From JAJRPT01 sp965661945 (GTDB lineage: Bacteria; Bacteroidota; Ignavibacteria; Kapaibacteriales; UBA2268), in contig CBFIFP010000004.1 in assembly GCA_965661945.1 (NCBI GenBank), positions 62,001 through 126,000 of the forward strand: 64,000 nucleotides of DNA. Direction: 5' to 3'. Within the stretch, counting starts at the first letter, position 1. Each line of letters starts with the position of its first letter. Below the pieces are notes generated by a model. It searched no databases, was not told the origin of the DNA, and was given only the letters and a program-made list of their open reading frames with translations. Below are positions 27,108 through 36,155 of this stretch, one piece after another. A program made the position numbers and the translations under genes.

Positions 27108-30100
27108 CTATTTTTTTATAAACTTTTCAATTCTTTTTAATCTAGATGCAGCGGTTTTTCCAAAGTCATCATCTGATCTAATTTCTACTAAAATTCTATA
27201 ATTTTCACTAGCATTAACCCAATCTTCGTTCTGTTCGTAAATTTCTCCTAGGGATAAAACAGATAAACTATACCAATCTTCGAAGTTAGAATATTTTTCT
27301 TTGACTATGTTATAAGAGCCAATTGCAAACTCATAGTACTTGTCAACTTTCCATATTTCACCAATTCTGTAATTAGCTTCTGCTGCAAAATCTAAATTAA
27401 AATCTTGCATGCTCAAAAATCCGAAGTGAAATAGTGCAGAATCTTTTTCATTTTTATTTTTATAGTACATCGCTACTCTATAACGCGCTTCAACGGTATA
27501 ATCATTTAATCCATAATTATTTGCTATATCTTTATATGTATTAATTGACTTTGCAGTATCGCCCATAGTGTAGTATATAATTGCACGTTCAAAACCAGAT
27601 TGAGATGAGACTTCACTACTTGGATATTTTTCTTCTAATTTTAAGAAGATAGAATCTGCTTTTTGTGGATTACTTAAGTTTTTAGACAGAAGGCCATATT
27701 GCAACAGACCTAGAGGAGCATATTCAGAATTTGGAAATTGCTTTTCAAGTTTGATAAAAGCATTTTCGGCTTGCTGAGTTTCTTCCATATTAATATAAGA
27801 CCTTGCAATCCAATAAATTGCCTCTGCATTTTCTTCCTTATCGGGATATTTATCAACGATTTTATTGTATTCATCAATAGCTTCGCCATAGCGACGGCTG
27901 TCGAATTGCAATCTCGCTTTGCGTGTCATAAAATCATAAGCAAAAGGAGATTTGTCATTTTTACCAGTATAAACATCTATAATCTCAATTGCTTCGTCTT
28001 CTCTTCCAAGCAAAACAAGACAATTTTGAATGCCCTTCATACTTTCTGGAGCAAGCGAAGAAGTAGGATATGAATCAATTACTTTTCTATATGATTGCAT
28101 TGATTTTTCGTAATCTCCTTTGTTATAATATGCATCGCCTATAGTATAGTGGGACCTAGCAAGAAAATCACTATTAGGAAATGCTTCAATCAAGTATTCA
28201 AGATTAGATATTGTTTCATCGTATCTCTTTTGTTGAAGTCGAATCCAAGCAATTAAATACATTGCATTTGCGGCAAGTTGAGAATTGTCATATTTGCGAA
28301 CAAATCCAAATAAACTATTTACAGCATTTTCATATTTACCCATTCGGTAATAAGCGTGACAGAGCTGATAAGCTGCATATTCACCTTCATCACTACTTGG
28401 ATAATTCTTAACAACACGCCCATAAGTTTCTGCAGCTTTGTTATAATCTTTAATTATATAATATCCATCTGCTTGGCGAGCAAGAACTTCTACCGCATAA
28501 TTTGATTTAGGATATTCATTTACAAGTTGGTCGAATACTTTTGATGATTGATTGAAATTCTTTTGTCTAAAGTGTGACCAGCCCAAGCCATATATTGCAT
28601 CTTCTCTTCGTATATGTGCTGGATATTTATCTAAAAGTGCTTTATAAGTTTGTGCTGAATTAGTCAGCAAATCAGATGCAAAGTAAGCTTCTGCAAGCCA
28701 GAAATAAGCTTCTGCTTTTCTTTCATCTGTGCTTTGCGAACTAAGGAACGCTGATAATGGCTTGATTGCAAGGGCTGTTCGTCCATTCTGAACATAAGCA
28801 ACTCCTTGCTTAAATCTTGCTTCATCTATATACCAATCTTTAAATGGTACAAATTTAGGATCAGCATTTTTTGCCAAATTTTCTGCGTTTTGGTAGGTGC
28901 TGATTGCATTTTCCCACAAGCCCATATTGATATAAACTGCTCCCAAAAGAAGATTTAACCTAATATCTGTTTTAGTGTCATAAGATTCTTTTATTCCTCT
29001 TTCTAAAAACCTACGTGCAAGTTCCATATCACCTTTTTCATAGTGCAACTGCCCTAATTCCATAAGCACAACACCAACAAAAGGATAGACAGAATTTAAA
29101 GATAGTGCGCTCATTTCTCGCTCGGCAACTTCTAAATTGCCAGACCTTTTTAAGGCAATTACTTTATATAATCTTGCAAGTGATAAAGTATTATAATCAT
29201 CATTTTTTAATTCATTTATTATTTTATTGTATGCAATTAAAGCATCTTCATTCTTACCCAAATTCAATAATGAATAACCCTTACCAAGTAAAACTTGATA
29301 TTTTAAAGATGATTGAGAGAATGTTTCTAAAAATGAATTGTAATAAGTTAAAGCGTTTTCAAAGTTGCCAGAAAGTGCTGAAATTTCGCCTCGTAAGTAT
29401 AAAATCTCTTCAAGTGAGTGGTCTAATCCAACTTGTTTTTCTAACATTAAACCAATCGAATCTTTATCATTTATATGCGACCAAATTGAGTTCGCTTTTT
29501 CTATACTTGCAGTAGCGCTTTTAACATCACGTAATGTTAAATGATTTGCTGATTCTCTTATCAATGACCTCAAATAATTATCCGAACTTGGATATTGCAA
29601 TCTTACATCTCGGTAATGTTTAATTGTCTCATCGTATTCTTTATATAATTCAGAGATTTGCCCCAACGCAAAAACTGCATCATCAGCGTAAATTCCTTGC
29701 GGGTCAATTTCAATTGTTTCGTTGAAAATCTCTTTAGATTCTTTGTAAGAATTATTATGTGCCACACTTATCGCTTGCCAATAAGATGATAAATGAGCTA
29801 ACTCATTATATTTATCATTATTGTTATATTTATGACTTTTAATTGCCTCTTCTTTTGATTTTTTATAATAATCGGCGGCGAAGTTATATTTTTGTCTTTG
29901 GAAACTTGTCCGAGCAAGCGAATAATATGCAAAAGGAACAAGCGGTGAATTTGCTCTTTCTTTTATAAAATCTTGGATTTTTTGTTCGGCAATAACATAA
30001 TTACCTTCTTTCAAAAAAATTTCAGATTCGAGCAACATTGCCCTATCATAAAAACTTGAAAAAGAGCTGTCGGAGAGAATTTTTTTTACTTCAATATCCG

Positions 30101-30239
30101 CTAAAAAGAGTTGCTCTCTATCAAAAAACTTATCAGTTTTGAAATAGAGTTCATTCTCGTAACTAACGAAGTTACCAGTAGGTTGCCCTATTAAACAAAA
30201 GGGTAAGAATATAAAAAATCCTATAAAAAATCTATACAT
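27108..30239 (-). CDS. Periplasmic tetratricopeptide-repeat protein, 1043 residues
   Basis: A signal peptide (MYRFFIGFFIFLPFCLIG) is followed by about 20 or more TPR units along the whole length. Clear examples are FAYYSLARTSFQRQKYNFAADYYKKS, DAIYGLGWSHFRQKNFNQSSKVF and DAYYNKGDYEKSMQSYRKVIDSYP. The repeat spacing and the recurrent YP(S/D)S ends resemble BamD/CpoB-type TPRs that scaffold outer-membrane or division complexes. It is the promoter-proximal gene of a minus-strand run (TPR, peptidase, barrel, SPOR) with gaps of 9, -4 and 0 bp, so these four are almost certainly one operon. It has no enzymatic domain. The likely role is a periplasmic scaffold for the barrel and SPOR proteins (inference). 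Confidence 0.88.
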   Translation of the reverse strand: MYRFFIGFFIFLPFCLIGQPTGNFVSYENELYFKTDKFFDREQLFLADIEVKKILSDSSFSSFYDRAMLLESEIFLKEGNYVIAEQKIQDFIKERANSPLVPFAYYSLARTSFQRQKYNFAADYYKKSKEEAIKSHKYNNNDKYNELAHLSSYWQAISVAHNNSYKESKEIFNETIEIDPQGIYADDAVFALGQISELYKEYDETIKHYRDVRLQYPSSDNYLRSLIRESANHLTLRDVKSATASIEKANSIWSHINDKDSIGLMLEKQVGLDHSLEEILYLRGEISALSGNFENALTYYNSFLETFSQSSLKYQVLLGKGYSLLNLGKNEDALIAYNKIINELKNDDYNTLSLARLYKVIALKRSGNLEVAEREMSALSLNSVYPFVGVVLMELGQLHYEKGDMELARRFLERGIKESYDTKTDIRLNLLLGAVYINMGLWENAISTYQNAENLAKNADPKFVPFKDWYIDEARFKQGVAYVQNGRTALAIKPLSAFLSSQSTDERKAEAYFWLAEAYFASDLLTNSAQTYKALLDKYPAHIRREDAIYGLGWSHFRQKNFNQSSKVFDQLVNEYPKSNYAVEVLARQADGYYIIKDYNKAAETYGRVVKNYPSSDEGEYAAYQLCHAYYRMGKYENAVNSLFGFVRKYDNSQLAANAMYLIAWIRLQQKRYDETISNLEYLIEAFPNSDFLARSHYTIGDAYYNKGDYEKSMQSYRKVIDSYPTSSLAPESMKGIQNCLVLLGREDEAIEIIDVYTGKNDKSPFAYDFMTRKARLQFDSRRYGEAIDEYNKIVDKYPDKEENAEAIYWIARSYINMEETQQAENAFIKLEKQFPNSEYAPLGLLQYGLLSKNLSNPQKADSIFLKLEEKYPSSEVSSQSGFERAIIYYTMGDTAKSINTYKDIANNYGLNDYTVEARYRVAMYYKNKNEKDSALFHFGFLSMQDFNLDFAAEANYRIGEIWKVDKYYEFAIGSYNIVKEKYSNFEDWYSLSVLSLGEIYEQNEDWVNASENYRILVEIRSDDDFGKTAASRLKRIEKFIKK

Positions 30240-30499
30240 TAGGATTCCTTTTTGATATAAAAAAAGTAGATTTACTATGCTGCAATTACAAAATAACCAA
30301 ATTTTTATAAGAAAAAGAAATTTTTTTTAATATTTTTTTGATATTGTTGAAAAGTTTAATAAAAATGTTCAATATATATTAAATTATGTAAATATTAAAA
30401 TTATTTTTGACAACTGCTGCCCAACTCTTTTAATATGCTATTATAAAAATTCTCATATTTTTTCTTAATTTTGAATTTAATTAAAACTAAAAAATTAAA

Positions 30500-30868
30500 A
30501 TGATAACATTTTTTTATGTGATACTTGGTGGTGGAATTGGTTCAGGATTGAGATATATGCTTTCTAAATCTTTTTCGCATATTCTTATATTTAATATTCC
30601 AATTATTATTTTAATAATCAATATAATCGGTTCATTTATTATGGGCATAGTATTTCAATATGCTAACCAAAATGACCTAAGTGAGAATCTCAAGTTATTT
30701 TTAACTTCTGGAATTTTGGGTTCGTTTACAACCTTTTCTACCTTTTCGCTCGAAACTTATCAGTTGATGATTGATAATAAAATAACAGAAGCAATAATAT
30801 ATATTACCGCTTCTGTTTTAATTTCTTTGATTGCTTTATACTTAGGAATTATATTTATAAAAAGATGA
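30500..30868 (+). CDS. crcB: Fluoride ion channel CrcB/Fluc
   Basis: A 122-residue protein with four membrane helices, matching the dual-topology fluoride exporter family. It shows GGGIGSGLRYMLSK at the N-terminus, NIIGSFIMGIVF (with the conserved Asn facing the pore) and GILGSFTTFSTFSLE (the phenylalanine 'box' and Na+-binding region). It exports F- passively. It is a single gene; the upstream A/T-rich region shows no recognisable fluoride riboswitch. It is convergent with the C69 dipeptidase gene (17 bp between stops). Confidence 0.95.
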   Translation: MITFFYVILGGGIGSGLRYMLSKSFSHILIFNIPIIILIINIIGSFIMGIVFQYANQNDLSENLKLFLTSGILGSFTTFSTFSLETYQLMIDNKITEAIIYITASVLISLIALYLGIIFIKR

Positions 30869-30885
30869 TTTATATTTGTTTCCTT

Positions 30886-32520
30886 TTATTTTTCTTTCCA
30901 TTCTAAATCGTAATACCCTGGTTTTGAATTAATTACTTCTTTTAAAAATTCATTGTCATAACCAACTCCTTTTGGACTTCTTCCTCCATCAACATTAACA
31001 TCATTCATATAACCATCGTTGTATTTTACAGTTATATGTTTCCAGAGTTCACGCCATGAAGAAACGACTTTTTCGGCTTGAGTATTTGAGTAATCTGTTA
31101 AATATTCCTGTGCAAGTTTGGGGTCTCTGATATACATATCTAAAGCAGCTTTTTCTATACTTGGTTGCATTGTTAAAAATTTTGTTTCAAAGTCCTCTTG
31201 AACTGCTTGAATATCTTTAATTATCATATTATATTGAAGATAACTTCTATTTGCAACTGCATTAAAAACCCAAAAAGCTACGTCCCAAGAAAACTCTGCA
31301 ATATTGCCATGGTCAAAAGAATAAGGAATAGAGGTATTTCCTGCATAAAAAGGTATATAACAAGAAGTTGATGCAGCATCAACGCCATACCACAATAAAT
31401 TACCAACTTCTCTCGGCATATCAGCTCTTGATTGCGAGATATAAGACCAAGCAGTTTGTTGAGTTCCTATTGGTCGCTCCCAAGCAAATGATTTTGTTGT
31501 ATCATCATCTATTTTCCAAGTAAGGTTTTTCCAGCGATAAGGACAACCATAAGGTCCCGCAGCAAGCCCAACAGTCATATCATAATCAGTTCCTTCAAAA
31601 TGGTCTCTCATCCAATTCTTTAAATCGCTAACTCCAAGTTTTCTATCTGGTTTTATAAATAAAGGATAAGGCTCAGCGTCTTTAACTGCTCGGAATCTAT
31701 CTTCTGAAATATTTGCAGATGGAGCAGCCAAAGTATAAAACCTCCATACTCTTCCCTCGCAAAACAATGCTCCGCCTGGGTCTAAAGGATTATAAGTATC
31801 TGTGAAAGAAAACTTGCCGTCTCTTTCTGCATAAATTTTATTTTTCTTTGCAAATTCTATTACATCTTTGCTCCAAATCCAATTTTCTGTGTCGTTCATA
31901 TCAATATTATGTATTCTTGCTTGGTTTGCGTGTGCCGAGATATATCCGTCGGGGATACGTCTTGCAGCGAAGTTTATTCCTTTGTTTCCAACACCTTTAC
32001 CGATTATTTCCATAATCCAAACTTCATTAGGGTCGGCAATAGAAAAACTTTCACCAGTTGAGTAATAGCCATATTTGGATGTTAATTTTTCAATTGTTTT
32101 AATTGCCTCACGAGCGGTTTTTGCACGTTGGAGGGTAATTCTAATTAAAGATCCATAATCCATTATGCCAGTTGTATCTCTTAGTTCTTTATGTCCTGTG
32201 AAAGTGGTCTCCCCTATTACAAGACCAAACTCATTCATATTTCCAATAACTCTATAAGTTTGCTTTGGTTGATGAATTTCACCGAGATATTTGCCTGTAT
32301 CCCAATCATACACTTTTAACATTTCCCCTTCTTTGTGTTCGCCACCTGGATGGAAATAAAGTGGCTCCATAAATCCACCTGCATCGGCAGCATAAGTTAT
32401 CATTGTAGAACCGTCAAGGGAAGCACCTTTAGTTATTAAAAAATTAGTGCAAGAAAATAAGTTAGGTGAGTTAAAAGTAAGAATCACACAACAAAGTAAA
32501 ATATATATTAAAGTTTTCAT
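30886..32520 (-). CDS. C69-family dipeptidase (U34), secreted
   Basis: A 544-residue N-terminal nucleophile hydrolase. The signal peptide ends directly before the expected nucleophile Cys24 (FSCTNFLITKGASLDGSTM), the typical start of the C69 dipeptidase family. Further family segments are IGETTFTG, TIEKLTSKYGYYSTGESFSIADPNEVW, and VWRFYTLAAPS. These enzymes hydrolyse dipeptides with broad specificity, and here the action is probably periplasmic. The length fits secreted Bacteroidota members. The gene is separated from the upstream propeller gene by a terminator, so it is its own unit. Confidence 0.92.
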   Translation of the reverse strand: MKTLIYILLCCVILTFNSPNLFSCTNFLITKGASLDGSTMITYAADAGGFMEPLYFHPGGEHKEGEMLKVYDWDTGKYLGEIHQPKQTYRVIGNMNEFGLVIGETTFTGHKELRDTTGIMDYGSLIRITLQRAKTAREAIKTIEKLTSKYGYYSTGESFSIADPNEVWIMEIIGKGVGNKGINFAARRIPDGYISAHANQARIHNIDMNDTENWIWSKDVIEFAKKNKIYAERDGKFSFTDTYNPLDPGGALFCEGRVWRFYTLAAPSANISEDRFRAVKDAEPYPLFIKPDRKLGVSDLKNWMRDHFEGTDYDMTVGLAAGPYGCPYRWKNLTWKIDDDTTKSFAWERPIGTQQTAWSYISQSRADMPREVGNLLWYGVDAASTSCYIPFYAGNTSIPYSFDHGNIAEFSWDVAFWVFNAVANRSYLQYNMIIKDIQAVQEDFETKFLTMQPSIEKAALDMYIRDPKLAQEYLTDYSNTQAEKVVSSWRELWKHITVKYNDGYMNDVNVDGGRSPKGVGYDNEFLKEVINSKPGYYDLEWKEK

Positions 32521-32576
32521 ATTTTTCCAAAATTTTAAAAATAATAATACAAATATACCAATTAATTCAAAATAAT

Positions 32577-32603
32577 AAAAAAAGAGAGCAATTTGCTCTC
32601 TTT
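32577..32603 (-). terminator. Intrinsic terminator of the beta-propeller gene
   Basis: AAAGAGAGCAA / TTGCTCTCTTT (32581-32591, 32593-32603) is a near-perfect inverted repeat. On the minus strand it is followed by a T run (A run at 32577-32583 on the plus strand). It lies about 46 bp after the stop of the 32649-36002 gene. Confidence 0.85.
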
Positions 32604-32648
32604 AATTTATTAACAGAAATTTTTTAAATATTAATAATAAATCCCTTA

Positions 32649-35600
32649 TCAATTAATGATAAATTTTGCATTTATTTCGTCATTACCTGATTGAATTTTA
32701 ATGAAGTATGCACCTTTTGCTAAAGATTTTAACTTGATTTGTTGGGAAAAGTTGCCTCCATTAAAACGAATTTTTTCTGAATGTAACTTCTGTCCAAATA
32801 TATCTAAAATTGTTAATTCTCCATCGCCTACAAGTTCTGTATTAATTGATAACTCAAACTCCCCATTATTAGGATTAGGTGTTACTGATATAGTCTCAAA
32901 AGAAGAGTTTTTAACACTTAACCAAAATACTTCAAATTCTTCAGAAGTTTTACTGCAATTATTTGAATTAGTTACCATAACTGTATATATACCTTCAATA
33001 GTGGGTGTAAATGTGTTTTGAATTGCTCCGGTTAATCTCTCACCATTTAAAAACCACTGGAAATTACCAACAGCTCCAACTACTCTTAAATTATCACCTT
33101 GTCTTTCAATAGAAGGTGTATCAGGTGCATTTAAAAAACTTAATTCAATAGTATTAGAGCGGAAAGTACAGTTTGACCCATTTCTCACAAAATCTACATA
33201 ATAAGTACCACTTTTAGTAACTGTAATATTTCTTGAAGTTTCACCAGTTGACCATTGATAAGAACCAGCTCCAATACTTAATGGAACGTTAAGTCTAACT
33301 TCTTCACCTTGGCAATATGTTGTTTTATTATCAGGTAAAGATAATGTAATTTCCACATTTTCAGTAACTGTTACATCAAAAGATTCTGATTGAGCAAAAC
33401 ATCCTTCACTATCATATATAGTTACGAAATAGTTACCAGCTTGATTTACTACGATTGATTTAGTTTTAGCTCCATTAGACCATTCAAAATTTGTTCTGTT
33501 TCCAGCATAAGTTAATGTAACAGTTTCATCAGCACAAAGTTCTAAATCGCCTTGAACTGTAACAACTGGTTTTGGTAAATCACAATCTAACAATTCAACC
33601 TCCCATATACCTCTACCATAAGTCGCAGCACGTAATTTTCCAGTTGATTTTTGGATTTTTAAATCAGCAATAACTGTTGGGGGAAGCCCTTTATCGAATA
33701 AAGTCCATGAACTAGCACTTTTAGGAAGTTTATAAACCCCTGCATCCATTCCAACATATAAATCACCAGAACCATTTTGTTGAACAATAGTAATACAAGA
33801 GAGGTTTGGTAAATTATAAGTTAAATTAGTTGGATTACCATTTTCAATTCTAATTACTTTATTTTGTGAGTTAAATCCTCCAATAGTTACATACACAATG
33901 TTTGGATTTGTTAAATCTGCAAAAATAGAGTTAATTAGAAGTCCACCAGAAGGAGTTTGATAAATAATGCTAAAAGCTCCTGTGGTTTTATTAACTTCAA
34001 CTAAACTATTTCCAACAGAGCAATATAGTTTATTATTATCTACTGGAGACAACTCAATAAATCTAACATTATTATTACCGATTCCAAAATTAGTTAATCT
34101 AGACCAAGTTCCTTGTAAACCTCTTTGGCTCGAAACCCAGATGTTATTATAACCAGCATAAACTTTACTTGGGTCTGTAGGGTCAACTTCAAAAGGAGTT
34201 ACCCAGGCAGCAGATTCACCAATTGCTCCATATTGAGCGGGACCTATTGCTTGCTGAAAAGAAACGCCTCTATTAGATGAACGAAATATAAGACCACCAG
34301 AGCCACCAACATTTTGCGAACCATAAACAAAGTTATCGTTTTGTGGGTCGACAGCAGTATGAAAACCATCTCCACCTAAAGCTCCATACCAATCATCACC
34401 TTCATTAACAAAAGTAGAATTATCTTGCGCTCCAGCTATCATAAATTGATCATCAGTTGATGACTGTGCGAACCTATAAAACTGAGAAATCTCTAAGCCA
34501 TCAGATATATCAATCCAAGTGTTCCCTCCGTTTGAAGTATAATTCAAACCACCATCATGAGCAGAATAGAGGTTACCTCTGTGGTCAAATTCTAAATAGT
34601 GATGGTCTGCATGAACAAAAGGAAATCCATCAGCAACAACCCACAATGTATTCAAGTTAAAATTAGAACCTCCATTCGTAGATTTCCAAACATTGATACC
34701 TCCAATATATACTTCACTTGAATTAGTAGGATTAATTTCTAATGCTAAATCGTACCACCCCTGCCCCACAGCTAAATCTTGTCCGGATCCATTAAAAAAG
34801 CCAAGGTAATTTATACCGTCGTTTATTGTTCGAAGAGTTGACCAAGTGCCTCCTCTATTGTTACTTCTTTCTAAAGAGCGAAAATGATTATTTGTATGTG
34901 AAAACAAGCACATAACCATATCTGGTTGAGCCGGAGACACAGCTAACTCACCTCTGTTTGCACTTGTATAAGTTTGCTCTGAGATAAAACTAGAATTCGA
35001 TACATTATAGGTTCTTAATGTTTTTGAATTATTTCCATCGATTCTAATTGTATAGATAATATTTGGGTCACTTGGGTGGAATTCAATATCACCATAACCT
35101 CTTTGAGTATCAATTTGATTCCAACTAGAACCACCATCGTTACTTCTAAATAATCCATTAGATGAAGAAACGTAGATTAAGTTGTGGTTTGTTGGATGAA
35201 CTAATATTTTATAAATCAATAGTCTGTTTGATTGTTCTGCACCTTGTAAAAAGTTTGTTAACTGCCAATTAGCTCCACCATCTGTAGTTTTCATAATTCC
35301 GATAGTGAAAAAATTATATAATCCTCCAGAACCCTGACCTCTTGTGTTTTTATCACCTGTAGCAGCATATACTACATTTGGATTACTTCTTGAGATAGCA
35401 ATATCAGAAATACCAAGAGAGGCAAATCCAGTAATATCGAATACATTCCAAGATTGTCCTTTATTAGTAGAACGCCATATCCCACCAGAGGCTGAACCGA
35501 CCCAGATAATATTTTCGTTTGTTGGGTCAACTCTTACAACATTAGCTCTACCTTTTCCAGCAGTAGTTAACTGCCCAGCTCTTGTTCTTGGTCGAGCAGA

Positions 35601-36002
35601 AGGTCCTAAAAATTTCCATTCATTTGAATTAAGAAATTCCTCTGAGTTTTTAGATTTTTGTTTTAATGAATTATATTCTTTAAATGCAGACACGTAATCT
35701 GGTCTGCTGTTTTCATCACCTATTCTTGACTCCAAGAAATAATCTTCACGTAAAAACTGTTTTGCTCCTGGTATCTTATACTCCGGATATTCTCTTTGAA
35801 CTTTATTTAAATAAGATTTCATATTTTTTGAATACTCAAAATAGTTACCTTCATAAACAGGCATACCCTTTTCAACATCTAAAGCGTTATAAATTTTTGT
35901 TTCTTCAATAATTGTTTGAAGTGATTTATTATCATTAGAGTAATTATCTTTGGAATATAAATTTGTTAGTAGAACAAGCGATAATACAAATATTATTTTC
36001 AT
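32649..36002 (-). CDS. T9SS-secreted BNR/sortilin-like beta-propeller protein
   Basis: A 1117-residue protein with a signal peptide. Residues of about 150-830 contain repeated Asp-box/BNR-type blades of the kind seen in sortilin/Vps10 and GH74-like proteins (WVGSASGGIWRSTNKGQSW, IMKTTDGGANWQL, LFRSNDGGSSW, IFRSSNRGVSF). Two PKD/Ig-like modules follow (FEWSNGAKTKSIVVNQAGNY and YQWSTGETSRNITVTKSG). A type A T9SS sorting domain ends the protein (VTPNPNNGEFEL to AKFIIN). It is predicted to be exported to the cell surface or released. No glycoside hydrolase catalytic residues could be assigned, so an enzymatic role is open. It is monocistronic. Confidence 0.88.
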   Translation of the reverse strand: MKIIFVLSLVLLTNLYSKDNYSNDNKSLQTIIEETKIYNALDVEKGMPVYEGNYFEYSKNMKSYLNKVQREYPEYKIPGAKQFLREDYFLESRIGDENSRPDYVSAFKEYNSLKQKSKNSEEFLNSNEWKFLGPSARPRTRAGQLTTAGKGRANVVRVDPTNENIIWVGSASGGIWRSTNKGQSWNVFDITGFASLGISDIAISRSNPNVVYAATGDKNTRGQGSGGLYNFFTIGIMKTTDGGANWQLTNFLQGAEQSNRLLIYKILVHPTNHNLIYVSSSNGLFRSNDGGSSWNQIDTQRGYGDIEFHPSDPNIIYTIRIDGNNSKTLRTYNVSNSSFISEQTYTSANRGELAVSPAQPDMVMCLFSHTNNHFRSLERSNNRGGTWSTLRTINDGINYLGFFNGSGQDLAVGQGWYDLALEINPTNSSEVYIGGINVWKSTNGGSNFNLNTLWVVADGFPFVHADHHYLEFDHRGNLYSAHDGGLNYTSNGGNTWIDISDGLEISQFYRFAQSSTDDQFMIAGAQDNSTFVNEGDDWYGALGGDGFHTAVDPQNDNFVYGSQNVGGSGGLIFRSSNRGVSFQQAIGPAQYGAIGESAAWVTPFEVDPTDPSKVYAGYNNIWVSSQRGLQGTWSRLTNFGIGNNNVRFIELSPVDNNKLYCSVGNSLVEVNKTTGAFSIIYQTPSGGLLINSIFADLTNPNIVYVTIGGFNSQNKVIRIENGNPTNLTYNLPNLSCITIVQQNGSGDLYVGMDAGVYKLPKSASSWTLFDKGLPPTVIADLKIQKSTGKLRAATYGRGIWEVELLDCDLPKPVVTVQGDLELCADETVTLTYAGNRTNFEWSNGAKTKSIVVNQAGNYFVTIYDSEGCFAQSESFDVTVTENVEITLSLPDNKTTYCQGEEVRLNVPLSIGAGSYQWSTGETSRNITVTKSGTYYVDFVRNGSNCTFRSNTIELSFLNAPDTPSIERQGDNLRVVGAVGNFQWFLNGERLTGAIQNTFTPTIEGIYTVMVTNSNNCSKTSEEFEVFWLSVKNSSFETISVTPNPNNGEFELSINTELVGDGELTILDIFGQKLHSEKIRFNGGNFSQQIKLKSLAKGAYFIKIQSGNDEINAKFIIN

Positions 36003-36155
36003 TGGTTCCTTTTTTTTAAGTTTTGATTTTCAAAATTAAGAATATTTTAATTTATATAAAAATTGTAAATATTAATTATGTAGCACGTTTTTTGCTTGAT
36101 TTTATTGTTTTTTGTTAAAAAATACAAATTTTTAGAAATAATAAATATAAAATAA

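Noticed and set aside
30240..30499. Possible fluoride riboswitch upstream of crcB
   Set aside because: No GG-rich or ACCGCC-like crcB motif elements are present; the region is almost pure A/T. A -7-like TAATTTTG exists at 30466 but no TTTG at the right distance.
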